This document shows, in pieces, positions 1-8,575 of a stretch of DNA of 34,957 bases. The stretch spans positions 1-34,957 of the forward strand of contig JAGCFN010000157.1 in the NCBI GenBank assembly GCA_017650085.1, in the 5' to 3' direction. Position numbers and translations under genes: made by a program. A model generated the notes under the pieces. That model was given only the letters and a program-made list of their open reading frames with translations. It did not search any database and was not told the origin of the DNA. This DNA comes from Bacteroidaceae bacterium (GTDB lineage: Bacteria > Bacteroidota > Bacteroidia > Bacteroidales > Bacteroidaceae). Within the stretch, counting starts at the first letter, position 1. Each line of letters begins with the position of its first letter.

Positions 1-68
1 AACAGAGAAGTTAAGCCCGCCCGCGCCGATGGTACTGCACACCCGTGGGAGAGTAGGTAGCCGCCGTT
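1..68 (+). rRNA. rrf: 5S ribosomal RNA, 3' part (cut by window start)
   Basis: The first bases read GAACAGAGAAGTTAAGCC-type 5S loop sequence, followed by GCGCCGATGGTACTGC and GGGAGAGTAGGTAGCCGCC. This is the conserved 3' half of bacterial 5S rRNA. The 5' half lies outside the window, so the window opens at the end of an rRNA operon transcribed on the plus strand. The exact 3' end is estimated from where the closing helix should finish, to within a few bases. Confidence 0.95.
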
Positions 69-80
69 TTTCAGCGAGAG

Positions 81-112
81 AGCCTTTGGAGTCAACTCCA
101 GAGGCTTTCTTC
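81..112 (+). terminator. rRNA operon terminator hairpin
   Basis: A 12-bp stem (AGCCTTTGGAGT paired with ACTCCAGAGGCT, one G-T pair) closes a 2-base loop and is followed by TTCTTC. It lies directly downstream of the 5S 3' end, as expected for an intrinsic terminator of the rRNA operon. Confidence 0.85.
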
Positions 113-170
113 ATATATATGGCTGTCTGCTCTCCCACGGGGCTTCTTTTGTGTATATGGAATCAGGTTA

Positions 171-258
171 CAATTGCAAACGTGGCATTATACGTTCCCA
201 ATCGTAACACTATACAATTGCAAACGTCACACTATATGTTTGCCAATGTCACACTATA
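171..258 (+). repeat. 22-nt tandem repeat array A (4 units)
   Basis: There are four consecutive 22-nt units at 171-192, 193-214, 215-236 and 237-258. Each contains a version of GCAAACGTCACACTATA; the third unit is the cleanest and the second most degenerate. The array sits between the rRNA terminator and the acyltransferase gene. Units abut directly with no unique spacers, so this is not a CRISPR array. The remaining 259-399 stretch shows only a promoter-like -7 box. Confidence 0.88.
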
Positions 259-367
259 TGTTTGATGTCTTCACTGGGGGTGTTCGCTAACGGCTTATGG
301 CAGGTTTGTTGAGTAAGCCTCGTGTAACTTTTCTGTTGTTGCGTGTGGTTTTTTGATAAATAATTTG

Positions 368-375
368 TAAATTTG
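368..375 (+). promoter_or_regulatory. Candidate -7 promoter box for acyltransferase gene
   Basis: TAAATTTG matches the Bacteroidota -7 consensus TAnnTTTG. No good TTTG box lies at the expected 19-21 nt upstream, so this is a partial promoter call. If used, transcription would start near 382, which rules out the upstream TTG at 373 as the start codon. Confidence 0.45.
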
Positions 376-399
376 CACTTTGAAGTTTCGCATATAACG

Positions 400-2412
400 A
401 TGGAGATGCTTTCAAGAACTAACACTCAAGCACTGAAAGGTGTTGCAATCATTGCGATTGTCGTGTTCCATATATTGTGGAGGTTCGACATTTCTCCGCT
501 CCTCAATTTGTGGGGCGCTCCTTTCGTGACAGTTTTTCTGGTTCTGAGCGGTTACGGATTGGAGGAGTCTTTCCGCCGAAACGGGCTTGATAGCTTTTGG
601 CTGAAGCGATTGACGAAGGTTGTCCTGCCTTTCATCTTCTTCGTTTGTGCCTATAATTATCTGTTCCCGTTCTTTCCTTTGGGGGATAAATTCCCTGCCG
701 AAGAGGCGATGCATAGATGCTTGGATGAGTTGATTTATAGTGGGCCGAAGTTCTGGTTCGTGTTTTTCATCTTGAAGTGCTATGCTGTATACTGGATTGG
801 GACACGCTTCCTGAGTGGCCGATTACGACTTCTTTTCTTCTTCGTCTGTGCTTTTATATGCTTGAATTTGCGGACTTCCTGTGGCCATCTCGAGGCTGAA
901 CAATCATTCAGTTTCCTTACAGGTGTTCTCCTTTCTATGTACAAGGATAGGGTGGAAGCCCTTTCGTACAAAGAGGTTGGAAGATGGACTCTTCTGCTTT
1001 TGTTTGTTGCAGCTGCTTTTTTCTGTCTGAAAGCTATTCCGCAATTGCATGAATTGAAGGGCACAGTCGCGTATAATTATTTGCTATGTCCTTTCCGGCT
1101 TTCTCTCGGACTGGCTTACATTCCTCTGTTTTCAATGCTTCGTCCAGGCAGGAGTGGCTTTGTGAAGTTGGCAGGAAACTACAGTTTCGAGATTTACATT
1201 GCACACATGCCTTTTATAGGTTTGATAACAGACGTCAGGAGTATTGCGACCTTCCTCGCATGCTCTGCCTTGAGCCTTGCTATCCTGTTGATATACAGAC
1301 GTTTCGTTGAAGGCAAACTGACTATTGCGGAGGCGTTATTCATCGTTATCAATGTGCTTTTTGTTGCGAAGTATTCGGCAAGAGTTTCTGAAACGGCAAG
1401 CTTATGTGCCACACTTTTAGCCATAGTCTTTTACTATGTCCTGCTGCGCTTGGTGTTACCTTATATATATATATACAAAAGAGTCGCAATTTGTGTCTGT
1501 TTGATGGGTTTTGTTGGGATGATTGTCTTGCAGTACTGTATTGACCCCTATTCTGTTCAGGTTGACCGATGGTCTGCTTTGCACTTCCCAATACAGAACC
1601 TTCTTGATGGCATCTATCCTTATACTGCAAGCACACATTTGGGTGGAAATGCGTCGCCCTTCCCAATCTGGCAATTGCTTCATATTCCTTTCTATCTTTT
1701 GGGCAATGTGGGACTCTCGTTTTTTGCTGCCGTAACATTGTTTATATGGAGTTGTTGGAAGGTGCAAGGAAGAGATAAGATTCTCATTGTCAGTATGTTG
1801 TTGTGCTCTTCTGTGGCGGTTTGGTACGAAGTGCTTGTCAGAAGTGACCTCATCACTAACATGTTGTTGGTGGCATCAATCTTCAATCTATTTTCTCGAA
1901 ATCTGAGTCAGCAATGGATAGAGAGGCATCAATGGTGGATAGCCTGTTTGGTGGGCTTGCTGGCAAGCACCAGAGTGATTGTACTTATTCCCATTACAAT
2001 ATTATTGCTGCCATATTTCGTCAAGATGAATTGGCGCAATCAATTAGGCGTTTCCTTATTGGCGATAACTGTTTTTGCATTGACATTTGTTCCTTTTGCA
2101 ATATGGGATTGGCAGGAGTTTTACTATTTCCAAAACAATCCTTGGAGACTGCAAACCAGTCAGGGCAACCTGTCTGATTTCCTTCTCTTTGTGCCTCTTG
2201 CCGTCTTCCTGGCAATGACTCACAAAGGGATTGCATTTCGGTACTGCCGAAATTCTGCCTTGATGCTTGTGGCATTTGTGGTTGTCACGTTTGTCCACAA
2301 CATGTATCTCAGCGAAAACTTTGACCTTTTTTCGTCCGCTTACGACATTACCTATTTTTCGACAGCCCTACCTTTTTGCATGCTTGGAATTGTGGAGGAA
2401 GATGATATATGA
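400..2412 (+). CDS. Membrane acyltransferase (family 3) fused to a second polytopic membrane region
   Basis: This encodes about 670 residues and is rich in membrane helices throughout. The first about 310 residues resemble the acyltransferase-3 family of integral membrane O-acyltransferases: an N-terminal helix with 'LKGVAIIAIVVFH' (His in the usual catalytic position), a following 'FLVLSGYGL' segment, and 'YSFEIYIAHMPF' near the end of that domain. The second half (from about residue 320) is another set of helices with a periplasmic-loop motif 'DGIYPYTASTHLGGNASPFP'. This resembles GT-C/GT87-type polyprenol-phosphate glycosyltransferases, but the match is weak and inferred. The start at ATG 400 is preferred over the in-frame TTG at 373 because a -7 box covers the latter; ATG 406 is also possible. 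It stands alone, ahead of the surface polysaccharide genes, and probably modifies or builds a surface glycan. Substrate unknown. Confidence 0.75.
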   Translation: MEMLSRTNTQALKGVAIIAIVVFHILWRFDISPLLNLWGAPFVTVFLVLSGYGLEESFRRNGLDSFWLKRLTKVVLPFIFFVCAYNYLFPFFPLGDKFPAEEAMHRCLDELIYSGPKFWFVFFILKCYAVYWIGTRFLSGRLRLLFFFVCAFICLNLRTSCGHLEAEQSFSFLTGVLLSMYKDRVEALSYKEVGRWTLLLLFVAAAFFCLKAIPQLHELKGTVAYNYLLCPFRLSLGLAYIPLFSMLRPGRSGFVKLAGNYSFEIYIAHMPFIGLITDVRSIATFLACSALSLAILLIYRRFVEGKLTIAEALFIVINVLFVAKYSARVSETASLCATLLAIVFYYVLLRLVLPYIYIYKRVAICVCLMGFVGMIVLQYCIDPYSVQVDRWSALHFPIQNLLDGIYPYTASTHLGGNASPFPIWQLLHIPFYLLGNVGLSFFAAVTLFIWSCWKVQGRDKILIVSMLLCSSVAVWYEVLVRSDLITNMLLVASIFNLFSRNLSQQWIERHQWWIACLVGLLASTRVIVLIPITILLLPYFVKMNWRNQLGVSLLAITVFALTFVPFAIWDWQEFYYFQNNPWRLQTSQGNLSDFLLFVPLAVFLAMTHKGIAFRYCRNSALMLVAFVVVTFVHNMYLSENFDLFSSAYDITYFSTALPFCMLGIVEEDDI

Positions 2413-2462
2413 CAAGAAATGCAGCCAAGTTGAATATTTTGGGCTTGTAGAACAATAAAATT

Positions 2463-2494
2463 TTTGTTAAATCCGTTATATTATCGTACCTTTG
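2463..2494 (+). promoter_or_regulatory. Promoter of the GT2-wzi-lipoprotein-wecA group
   Basis: TTTG (2463-2466) and TACCTTTG (2487-2494) are separated by 20 nt, an excellent fit to the Bacteroidota sigma-factor pattern. Transcription would start near 2501, leaving about a 70-nt leader before the GT2 start at 2573. Confidence 0.8.
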
Positions 2495-2502
2495 TACGAT
2501 AA
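2481..2502. promoter_or_regulatory. Perfect 9-bp inverted repeat over the -7 box
   Basis: TTATCGTAC and GTACGATAA are perfect inverted copies flanking CTTT, and the -7 box lies inside the palindrome. This is the geometry of an operator that would occlude the promoter. As RNA it could only partly form, because the start site falls near its right edge. No regulator gene is adjacent. Confidence 0.6.
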
Positions 2503-2572
2503 TTGATTCTAACAAAGACAAGAAGCCGAGGTGTGTGGGCACCTTAAAGCCCAGACATTTCGCGTTTGAAGA

Positions 2573-3436
2573 ATGATAACTGCATCGATAGTAACATATA
2601 ATAATAACCTGCTTGACTTGGAAGGCATACTGCGAAGTCTGCTTATTTCGCCTGTCCAGAAAGTCTGGATTATAGACCATAGCGATACTTTCACTCGCTT
2701 GGAAGGCGAACTTCAAGAGTATAAACGCAGGGATGACGAATACTTGAAACATGAAGGCAGAGGCTTTCAGCTGGAGTATATAAAGGAGGTAAACAAAGGT
2801 TATGGTTCCGGTCATAACATTGCTTTGCATAAGGCAATGGACGAAGGTAGCCAGTATCATCTTGTTGTCAACCCGGATGTATGGTTTGGAGCAGAAGTGA
2901 TTCCTGCTCTTTGGCGACTGATGGAAGAGGATGAGACTATTGCTCAGGTGATGCCTAAAGTGCTCTTCCTGAACGGTTCAGTACAGCGTCTCGCCAAACT
3001 TCTTCCAACCCCGATGGATCTCTTTAGCAGATTCTTCTTGCCGGCAAAACTGATAAGCAAGCGAAATGACCGTTTCGAGTTGAGACATTCCGGCTATGAC
3101 AAGGAGATGAATGTACCGTTCCTGTCAGGATGTTTTATGTTCTTTAGAGTAAATGCACTGAAGAGCGAGGGCATCTTTGACGAACGTTTCTTCATGTATA
3201 TGGAGGACGTGGATATTACACGCCGCCTTCATGCGAAATACAAGACCCTGTTCTACCCCTCTGTCAGCATATATCACAGGTTCTCTCGCCTGTCTTATCA
3301 TAATTGGCAACTTTCGCTAGCGCACATGATCAGCGTAGTGAAATACTTCAACAAATGGGGCTGGATATACGATAGCGGCAGAAGACGTTTCAACAAACGA
3401 TTGCTCAAAACATTGAAAACGAATAGCGAAGAATGA
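2573..3436 (+). CDS. Glycosyltransferase family 2 (WbbL/rhamnosyltransferase-like)
   Basis: This 287-residue cytosolic GT-A enzyme should move a sugar from a nucleotide donor to a lipid-linked glycan. Visible landmarks are the N-terminal beta strand 'ASIVTYNN', 'NKGYGSGHNIAL' (74-85), the metal-binding DxD equivalent 'NPDV' (100-103), 'FLSGCFMFFR' (183-192), and the acceptor-side acid 'MEDVDITRRL' (210-219). These are all typical of WbbL-like GT2 proteins; the donor sugar cannot be read from sequence. Its stop overlaps the Wzi-like start by 4 nt (ATGA), implying translational coupling. It is the first gene of the group driven by the promoter at 2463-2494. Confidence 0.9.
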   Translation: MITASIVTYNNNLLDLEGILRSLLISPVQKVWIIDHSDTFTRLEGELQEYKRRDDEYLKHEGRGFQLEYIKEVNKGYGSGHNIALHKAMDEGSQYHLVVNPDVWFGAEVIPALWRLMEEDETIAQVMPKVLFLNGSVQRLAKLLPTPMDLFSRFFLPAKLISKRNDRFELRHSGYDKEMNVPFLSGCFMFFRVNALKSEGIFDERFFMYMEDVDITRRLHAKYKTLFYPSVSIYHRFSRLSYHNWQLSLAHMISVVKYFNKWGWIYDSGRRRFNKRLLKTLKTNSEE

Positions 3437-4944
3437 GAAATAGCAATACCATAATTGTCATTTTGTGCCTGATGCTCATGCCTCTCATGGCTTTGGCACA
3501 GACCGAACGACTGGGCGAAGACATACAGTATGGCTTCAGTCTGCGTGGCACAAGCGGTGGAGGAGACAATGCACCATTCTGGTTTACTAATAACAGATAT
3601 GGCCTGGGTCCTGTCGACAACCATAGTGTTCTGGCTCGTGCCTACATCAAACGTGATGCAGAAGCCGATTCGCTCCGTTTTTGGCGCATAGGTTATGGTG
3701 CAGATATGGCTGCAGGCTATGGCAATGAAAGCGAGTTTTGCATTCAACAATTCTATTTGGATGTGCAATGGAAGATGCTTCGCCTTTCTTTTGGACAAAA
3801 GGAGAGATCGTCAGAACTAAAGAACCCAGAACTGACGACAGGTGGCATGACGCTAGGCATAAACGCTCGCCCTTTGCCTCAAGTTAGATTGGAGTTGCCA
3901 GAGTTCTGGACTGTTCCTGGAACTAAAGGGTGGTTTGCCGTCAAAGCGCATCTTGCCTATGGTATATATACAGACAATAGATGGCAAAGGAACTGGAATG
4001 ATGGGACTCCCAATATTTATACAAAGAACAGTCTCTACCATTCGAAAGCCCTGCTCATGAAGATAGGCAACGTCAAGAAGTTCCCGCTGACATTGACGTG
4101 GGGACTTGAGATGGCATGTCAATTTGGGGGTAAAGGATACAATGAAATAAGCTATACTGGACAACGACTGACAGATGGTGTCAAACTGGGAGGCAATATC
4201 TTTAAGGCCTTTGTTCCAAGTGGAGGTGACGTAAATGATGATGCTTTCTCGAATGCAGCAGGCAATCACCTTGGCTCATGGCACGTTCGTTTTGATTGGA
4301 CAGGCAAGAACTGGAGTGTAGGAGCATATATGGATCACTTCTTTGAAGACCATAGCCAGATAGGCATGCAGTATGGCTTCTGGAAGGACATGCTTCTTGG
4401 CATTGAGGTTAATCTTCCTGAGAATCGCTATGTGAGCAATATTGTCTACGAACACAATGGCACAAAGAATCAGAGTGGTCCCCTCTATCATGACGCTACG
4501 CCGGAAAATCCTCAACAGATAAGTGCCAGCGATGCTTATTACAACAATCATATCTATGGTGCTTGGCAACATGGAGGTTTTGTCATGGGTAATCCTCTTA
4601 TCATTTCGCCGATGTACAATGGATATCTTGGCATGGAAGGCATGCTGCATAACTATTTCAATCGCCTGAATGCACATCATATAGGCCTCAAAGGTAATCC
4701 AAGCCCTTGGTTGTCATGGAGAGCCATGTACACTTATGAGAAGAACTTCGGCTCTTATGACAAGCCAGTGATGGATCCTCTAAAAGGACATTTCCTGCTT
4801 CTGGAAGCAACCTACAAACCAAAGAAACTGAAAGGCTGGGGCTTTGCCGCAGCATATGGACATAATCATGGAAGCCTGTTAGGAAAAGCTAACAGTGCTA
4901 TGCTGACTGTGTCTTTTGATGGTTGGATACGCAAATACAATTAA
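3433..4944 (+). CDS. wzi: Capsule assembly Wzi family outer-membrane protein
   Basis: This 503-residue protein has a signal peptide (about 1-23, ending 'LMALAQ'). A long run of alternating aromatic/polar strands follows, with family-typical pieces 'GDNAPFWFTNNRYGL' and 'RLSFGQKE', and it closes on an aromatic strand near the C-terminus. In the Wzi family an 18-strand barrel holds capsule or other surface polysaccharide at the outer membrane; Bacteroidota homologues are common and diverged. It overlaps the GT2 gene by 4 nt and is followed by a small lipoprotein, consistent with an export/attachment role for the glycan made by its neighbours. The gene symbol reflects the family, not proven function. 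Confidence 0.85.
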   Translation: MRNSNTIIVILCLMLMPLMALAQTERLGEDIQYGFSLRGTSGGGDNAPFWFTNNRYGLGPVDNHSVLARAYIKRDAEADSLRFWRIGYGADMAAGYGNESEFCIQQFYLDVQWKMLRLSFGQKERSSELKNPELTTGGMTLGINARPLPQVRLELPEFWTVPGTKGWFAVKAHLAYGIYTDNRWQRNWNDGTPNIYTKNSLYHSKALLMKIGNVKKFPLTLTWGLEMACQFGGKGYNEISYTGQRLTDGVKLGGNIFKAFVPSGGDVNDDAFSNAAGNHLGSWHVRFDWTGKNWSVGAYMDHFFEDHSQIGMQYGFWKDMLLGIEVNLPENRYVSNIVYEHNGTKNQSGPLYHDATPENPQQISASDAYYNNHIYGAWQHGGFVMGNPLIISPMYNGYLGMEGMLHNYFNRLNAHHIGLKGNPSPWLSWRAMYTYEKNFGSYDKPVMDPLKGHFLLLEATYKPKKLKGWGFAAAYGHNHGSLLGKANSAMLTVSFDGWIRKYN

Positions 4945-4952
4945 GAAGGAAC

Positions 4953-5384
4953 GTGAAAAAAAGGATTTACATATTATTTATCTTTGTTGCAGCCGTATTT
5001 TTCATGATAAGCTGCGACAAGTGGGACTGCAACGGGGACCTTGATGGAATGTGGCAGTTGACAGAGTGGAGAGATAAGGACAATAATGTTAAGGCAACAA
5101 AGGAAGATATGATATTCTACAGCTTCCAGTTGCAGATGGCCAGTTTCCGCATGAATGGAGATAAGTTCTTCATCCGTACATCTTTGGAAGCAAGCCCTGA
5201 GAAAATACGCATCTTCAACCCGATTGAATATGGAGGAAATGGGCATGATGTGATTAAGCCCATGTCGATGCTTTCAGTTGTGGGTGTGCCTGAAGATGGA
5301 ATCTTTCTGGTTCAGGTATTGACAGGAAGCAAGATGTGCCTGAAGACGAACAGCGATGATGTCCTTGTCTTCAGAAAGTATTGA
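4953..5384 (+). CDS. Small lipoprotein, lipocalin-like domain
   Basis: This encodes about 143 residues. GTG 4953 is chosen as start because AAGAAGGA lies just upstream (4943-4950) and the product then begins 'VKKRIYILFIFVAAVF', a proper lipoprotein signal ending in 'FMISC' (lipidated Cys about residue 21). The upstream in-frame TTG at 4923 lies inside the Wzi-like gene. The mature part opens with 'GDLDGMWQLTEW', the first strand pattern of lipocalin-like small lipoproteins of Bacteroidota. The function is unknown; its position between wzi and the WecA-like gene suggests a part in surface-glycan handling. Confidence 0.78.
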   Translation: MKKRIYILFIFVAAVFFMISCDKWDCNGDLDGMWQLTEWRDKDNNVKATKEDMIFYSFQLQMASFRMNGDKFFIRTSLEASPEKIRIFNPIEYGGNGHDVIKPMSMLSVVGVPEDGIFLVQVLTGSKMCLKTNSDDVLVFRKY

Positions 5385-5408
5385 ATTCGTTAAGCATAGA
5401 CTTAGTTC

Positions 5409-6488
5409 ATGAGTAACACTATATACCCTCTCGCTGCATCATTCTTTTCGGCAATGCTCATAACGGCTATAGGCTTGCCACTCATCATAAAGGCATGTAG
5501 ATACTTCAAATATTTCGACCTTCCTGATGAGAGAAAGTTGCATAGCAAGCCCGTGCCACGACTTGGCGGACTGATTTTTATGCCAGCAGCTGTAGTGGGG
5601 CTCTTTGTGGCATCATGGGTGAATGTCATGATAGGCAACGAGGAGTTTGTGTTTGGTGTGTCAACGATTGCCATGACCTTTGGCGGGTTGACTATTTATC
5701 TGATTGGTTTTATAGATGACCGATATGGAATGAAGGCTGTTCATAAGTTCATTATTCAGACAATAGCAGCTTTCATTTTGCCTTTATGCAATCTCGTTGT
5801 TACGGACCTCAATGGTATTTTTGGACTGCATCAGATCCCATTTTGGATTGGTTATGTTTTGACGGTGATGGCGATACTTACCATCGTGAATGCCATTAAT
5901 TTGATAGATGGCATTGATGGCTTGTCTTCAGGTCTTTGTATCTTGATACTTTTAGCTTATACTGTTTTGTTAAGCAAGAATCCTGCTATTGCATCGTTGG
6001 ATGCTGCAATAGTTGGTTCCTTGATAGTTTTCTGGTTTTTCAATGTCTTTGGCAATGTCGGAGGAATGAAGATATTCATGGGAGATGCAGGAAGCCTCTT
6101 CTTAGGTTATGTCTGTGCTTATATGAGCATAAAGAGTTTGATGCGTCCTATTGCACCAGACGATTGCGGAGAGAAGCAGATGCTTATTTCCATTACATTG
6201 TTGCTCATCCCTGTCCTTGATGTCATTCGTGTGGCTTTGCAGCGACGTATTACGGGACATGGAATCTTTGAACCAGACAAAACCCACATCCATCACATAT
6301 TGATGAATGCTGGTTTGTCAATGCATGCAGCGTTGGTCTGCATATTGTCTTTGTTCCTGCTGATATGTGGCATTAACTATGCCTTGTGGCAGTGTCACTT
6401 CCCCATGCCGTTCATTGTGCTGATGGATATTGCCATCTATGCTCTTGTCTGCGGAGTGGTAATGCTTGTTGGCAAGTCGGACAATTGA
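5409..6488 (+). CDS. wecA: Undecaprenyl-phosphate sugar-1-phosphate transferase (WecA/TagO/MraY superfamily)
   Basis: This 359-residue polytopic membrane enzyme transfers a HexNAc-1-phosphate from UDP-sugar to undecaprenyl phosphate, the first step of many lipid-linked glycans. Motifs in order are 'DLPDERKLHSKPVPRLGG' (37-54), 'FIDDRYG' with the Mg-binding Asp pair (103-104), 'NAINLIDGIDGLSSG' (161-175), 'MGDAGS' (224-229), and the cytosolic HxHH loop 'HIHH' (293-296). Length and order match WecA/Rfe rather than MraY. It lies 24 nt after the lipoprotein gene and is the last gene of the plus-strand group, converging on capD-like with a 23-nt gap. The sugar (GlcNAc or another HexNAc) is not determined. 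Confidence 0.92.
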   Translation: MSNTIYPLAASFFSAMLITAIGLPLIIKACRYFKYFDLPDERKLHSKPVPRLGGLIFMPAAVVGLFVASWVNVMIGNEEFVFGVSTIAMTFGGLTIYLIGFIDDRYGMKAVHKFIIQTIAAFILPLCNLVVTDLNGIFGLHQIPFWIGYVLTVMAILTIVNAINLIDGIDGLSSGLCILILLAYTVLLSKNPAIASLDAAIVGSLIVFWFFNVFGNVGGMKIFMGDAGSLFLGYVCAYMSIKSLMRPIAPDDCGEKQMLISITLLLIPVLDVIRVALQRRITGHGIFEPDKTHIHHILMNAGLSMHAALVCILSLFLLICGINYALWQCHFPMPFIVLMDIAIYALVCGVVMLVGKSDN

Positions 6489-6511
6489 AAATCCTATTGC
6501 GCGGAGAAAGT

Positions 6512-8437
6512 TTAATCAAGGGCTTCGTACTTTGAATGGCGACTCTTGAATTCGGGCACTATTTCCTTCATAATCTTCACGATAGCCATATCGTCGCCTG
6601 TGTAACTTGCCTCGAGCAAACGTTCCTCGTCCTGACAAGCCTTTTCATAATCATACTCTCGAACTTTGGCAACCATTATCTTTGGGTGAACGGTTGGCAA
6701 AGTATGCTCAGCATCATTAAGAACTTCCTCATAAAGTTTCTCTCCATCGCGCAAACCAGTGTATTGAATCTGGCAGTTCTTAGCGCCACTTAGAGTTATC
6801 ATGCGTTGTGCGAGGTCAGCAATACGAACGGGTTTGCCCATGTCAAACACGAATATTTCTCCACCTTTTCCCATCGTTCCTGCTTCAAGGACAAGCTTAC
6901 ATGCCTCAGGAATAAGCATAAAGTAGCGGATGATGTCTGGGTGTGTGACTGTGACAGGACCGCCTTTCGCTATCTGTTCCTTGAAGATAGGTATGACGCT
7001 GCCATTGCTTCCAAGCACATTGCCGAAGCGTGTTGTGACAAACTGCGTGCAGGGAGAGTCCTCGCCACCTGCCTTTTTCTTTTCCTCGACAAATTTATTG
7101 AGCGCTTGACAGTATATCTCGCAGATACGTTTGGAACAGCCCATCACATTGGTTGGGTTAACAGCTTTGTCTGTTGATATCATGACGAACTTCTTTGTCC
7201 CATACTTGACGGCAAGGTCTGCAATGACGCGTGTTCCGTAGATGTTGTTCTGAACAGCTATTGCAGGATTGTCTTCCATCATGGGCACATGCTTATATGC
7301 AGCAGCATGGAACACGTAATCAGGTCGGAATTGACGGAAGACGTTCTCCATGAAAGCCTGGTTCGTAATGCTTGCAACGATGGTTTCGCAGGAGAGGTTG
7401 GGGAAATCGTTTGCCATCATACGTCGAACATCGTGCATTGGCGTTTCGGCTTGGTCAATAAGAATCAGTTCTTTTGGCTCAAAGCGTGCCACCTGATTGA
7501 CTATTTCATTACCAATGCTGCCTGCAGCACCTGTGATGAGTATGCGGCTTTCGTTCAATTGTCTGCCGATTGCCTGCATATCAACAACTATCTTGTCGCG
7601 AGGAAGAAGGTCTTCGATGTCCACTTCGTGCAATTGATTATATCGAAGTTCGCTCTTTCCGTCCCATTCCTTTGCAGAGGAGGGTAGCATCATGATCTTA
7701 ATGCCTGCAGAAATAAGGGAATTGACAAGTTCTTCTTGTTCACGGAAATGTGCAGTTTGTAGAGGGCTGACCATCAATGTGCTGACATTCTGCTTGCGCA
7801 TTAGTTCAGCGATGTTCTCTTTATCGCCATATACGGGCAGTCCTAACAACCATTTCCCTTGTAGGCTGGTATCAGAACTAATGAAGCCTTTGATGGTATA
7901 ACGGTTAGGAGTTTCGTTGCGTATGCTCTTTGCAAGGCTGATTCCGCCGTCTTGTGCTCCATAGATGAAAATGCGTTTGCTGTAATTGTCAATGCGGAAG
8001 AGGTCGTACACGCTCTTGACGACGACACGAACAGCACACATAAAGGATGTTGCAAACATCAGAAGAAGTATCAACCTGGGATAGTGTTGCAGGAAGATAT
8101 TGTTTTTGACTGGTAGGATCTTGTAGCCAATGTATGCAATTACAGAGCCGAGCAGCATGGCAAGGGCAACTCTGCCCAGATCCACGAAACTGCTGTATCG
8201 GAAGATGCCACTATAGGTGTGGAAGACTCGGAAAGCGATTGTGTAGGGAATAAGAAGTATCAAGAGGTCCCATAGTATGGGCCAGAAATGACTCGTAACC
8301 TCTGCTCCTCCATTGAAGAGGTAGTATGCAAGATAACCACAAAAGATAATGGTGAGGTAATCAATGAGCAAGATGCACCAATAAGGAAGTGCGCTGCGCG
8401 TGAAATACCAATTGAAGAGACGCGAAAAGATAGTCAT
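6512..8437 (-). CDS. capD: CapD/FlaA1/WbpM-type nucleotide-sugar dehydratase (membrane-anchored)
   Basis: This 641-residue protein carries about four membrane helices (20-140), a CoA-binding-like Rossmann domain (about 150-270, 'RIFIYGAQDGG'), and a large SDR domain. Visible SDR motifs are 'ITGAAGSIG' (301-309, NAD(P)-binding) and 'STDKAVNPTNVMGCSK' (421-436), in which Met-Lys replace the usual Tyr-Lys. That replacement is the hallmark of inverting or C6 4,6-dehydratases such as FlaA1/WbpM. It acts on UDP-GlcNAc-type sugars and so could supply the deoxy-HexNAc used by the WecA-like enzyme encoded convergently next door. It has its own promoter at 8461-8492. Confidence 0.92.
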   Translation of the reverse strand: MTIFSRLFNWYFTRSALPYWCILLIDYLTIIFCGYLAYYLFNGGAEVTSHFWPILWDLLILLIPYTIAFRVFHTYSGIFRYSSFVDLGRVALAMLLGSVIAYIGYKILPVKNNIFLQHYPRLILLLMFATSFMCAVRVVVKSVYDLFRIDNYSKRIFIYGAQDGGISLAKSIRNETPNRYTIKGFISSDTSLQGKWLLGLPVYGDKENIAELMRKQNVSTLMVSPLQTAHFREQEELVNSLISAGIKIMMLPSSAKEWDGKSELRYNQLHEVDIEDLLPRDKIVVDMQAIGRQLNESRILITGAAGSIGNEIVNQVARFEPKELILIDQAETPMHDVRRMMANDFPNLSCETIVASITNQAFMENVFRQFRPDYVFHAAAYKHVPMMEDNPAIAVQNNIYGTRVIADLAVKYGTKKFVMISTDKAVNPTNVMGCSKRICEIYCQALNKFVEEKKKAGGEDSPCTQFVTTRFGNVLGSNGSVIPIFKEQIAKGGPVTVTHPDIIRYFMLIPEACKLVLEAGTMGKGGEIFVFDMGKPVRIADLAQRMITLSGAKNCQIQYTGLRDGEKLYEEVLNDAEHTLPTVHPKIMVAKVREYDYEKACQDEERLLEASYTGDDMAIVKIMKEIVPEFKSRHSKYEALD

Positions 8438-8460
8438 GTCTTTTTGTTTATGCAGTTTGG

Positions 8461-8492
8461 CAAAGTTATGCTTTTATTGTCAACTGTGCAAA
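8461..8492 (-). promoter_or_regulatory. Promoter of capD-like gene
   Basis: On the minus strand, TTTG (8489-8492) and TAACTTTG (8461-8468) are separated by 20 nt, matching the Bacteroidota promoter pattern. Transcription would start near 8454, giving a leader under 20 nt before ATG 8437. The rest of the 8438-8575 gap holds nothing else recognised. Confidence 0.78.
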
Positions 8493-8575
8493 TAAAGAGA
8501 TGCAAAAATGTCAAAATCTTCCGCTTTTGCTAACTTGTTCTTACAAAAAGAGATGTTTCGAGGCATTGGAAAGGG

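Noticed and set aside
171-258. Array A (and B-E) as CRISPR arrays
   Set aside because: Units of 22 nt abut directly with no unique spacers of 25-40 nt, and no cas genes are present in the window.
29-265. 78-codon open frame across the 5S end and array A
   Set aside because: It overlaps rRNA, the terminator and the repeats, and the product has no recognisable features.
373-399. TTG start for the acyltransferase gene
   Set aside because: The codon is part of a TAAATTTG promoter box; ATG at 400 gives a more normal N-terminus.
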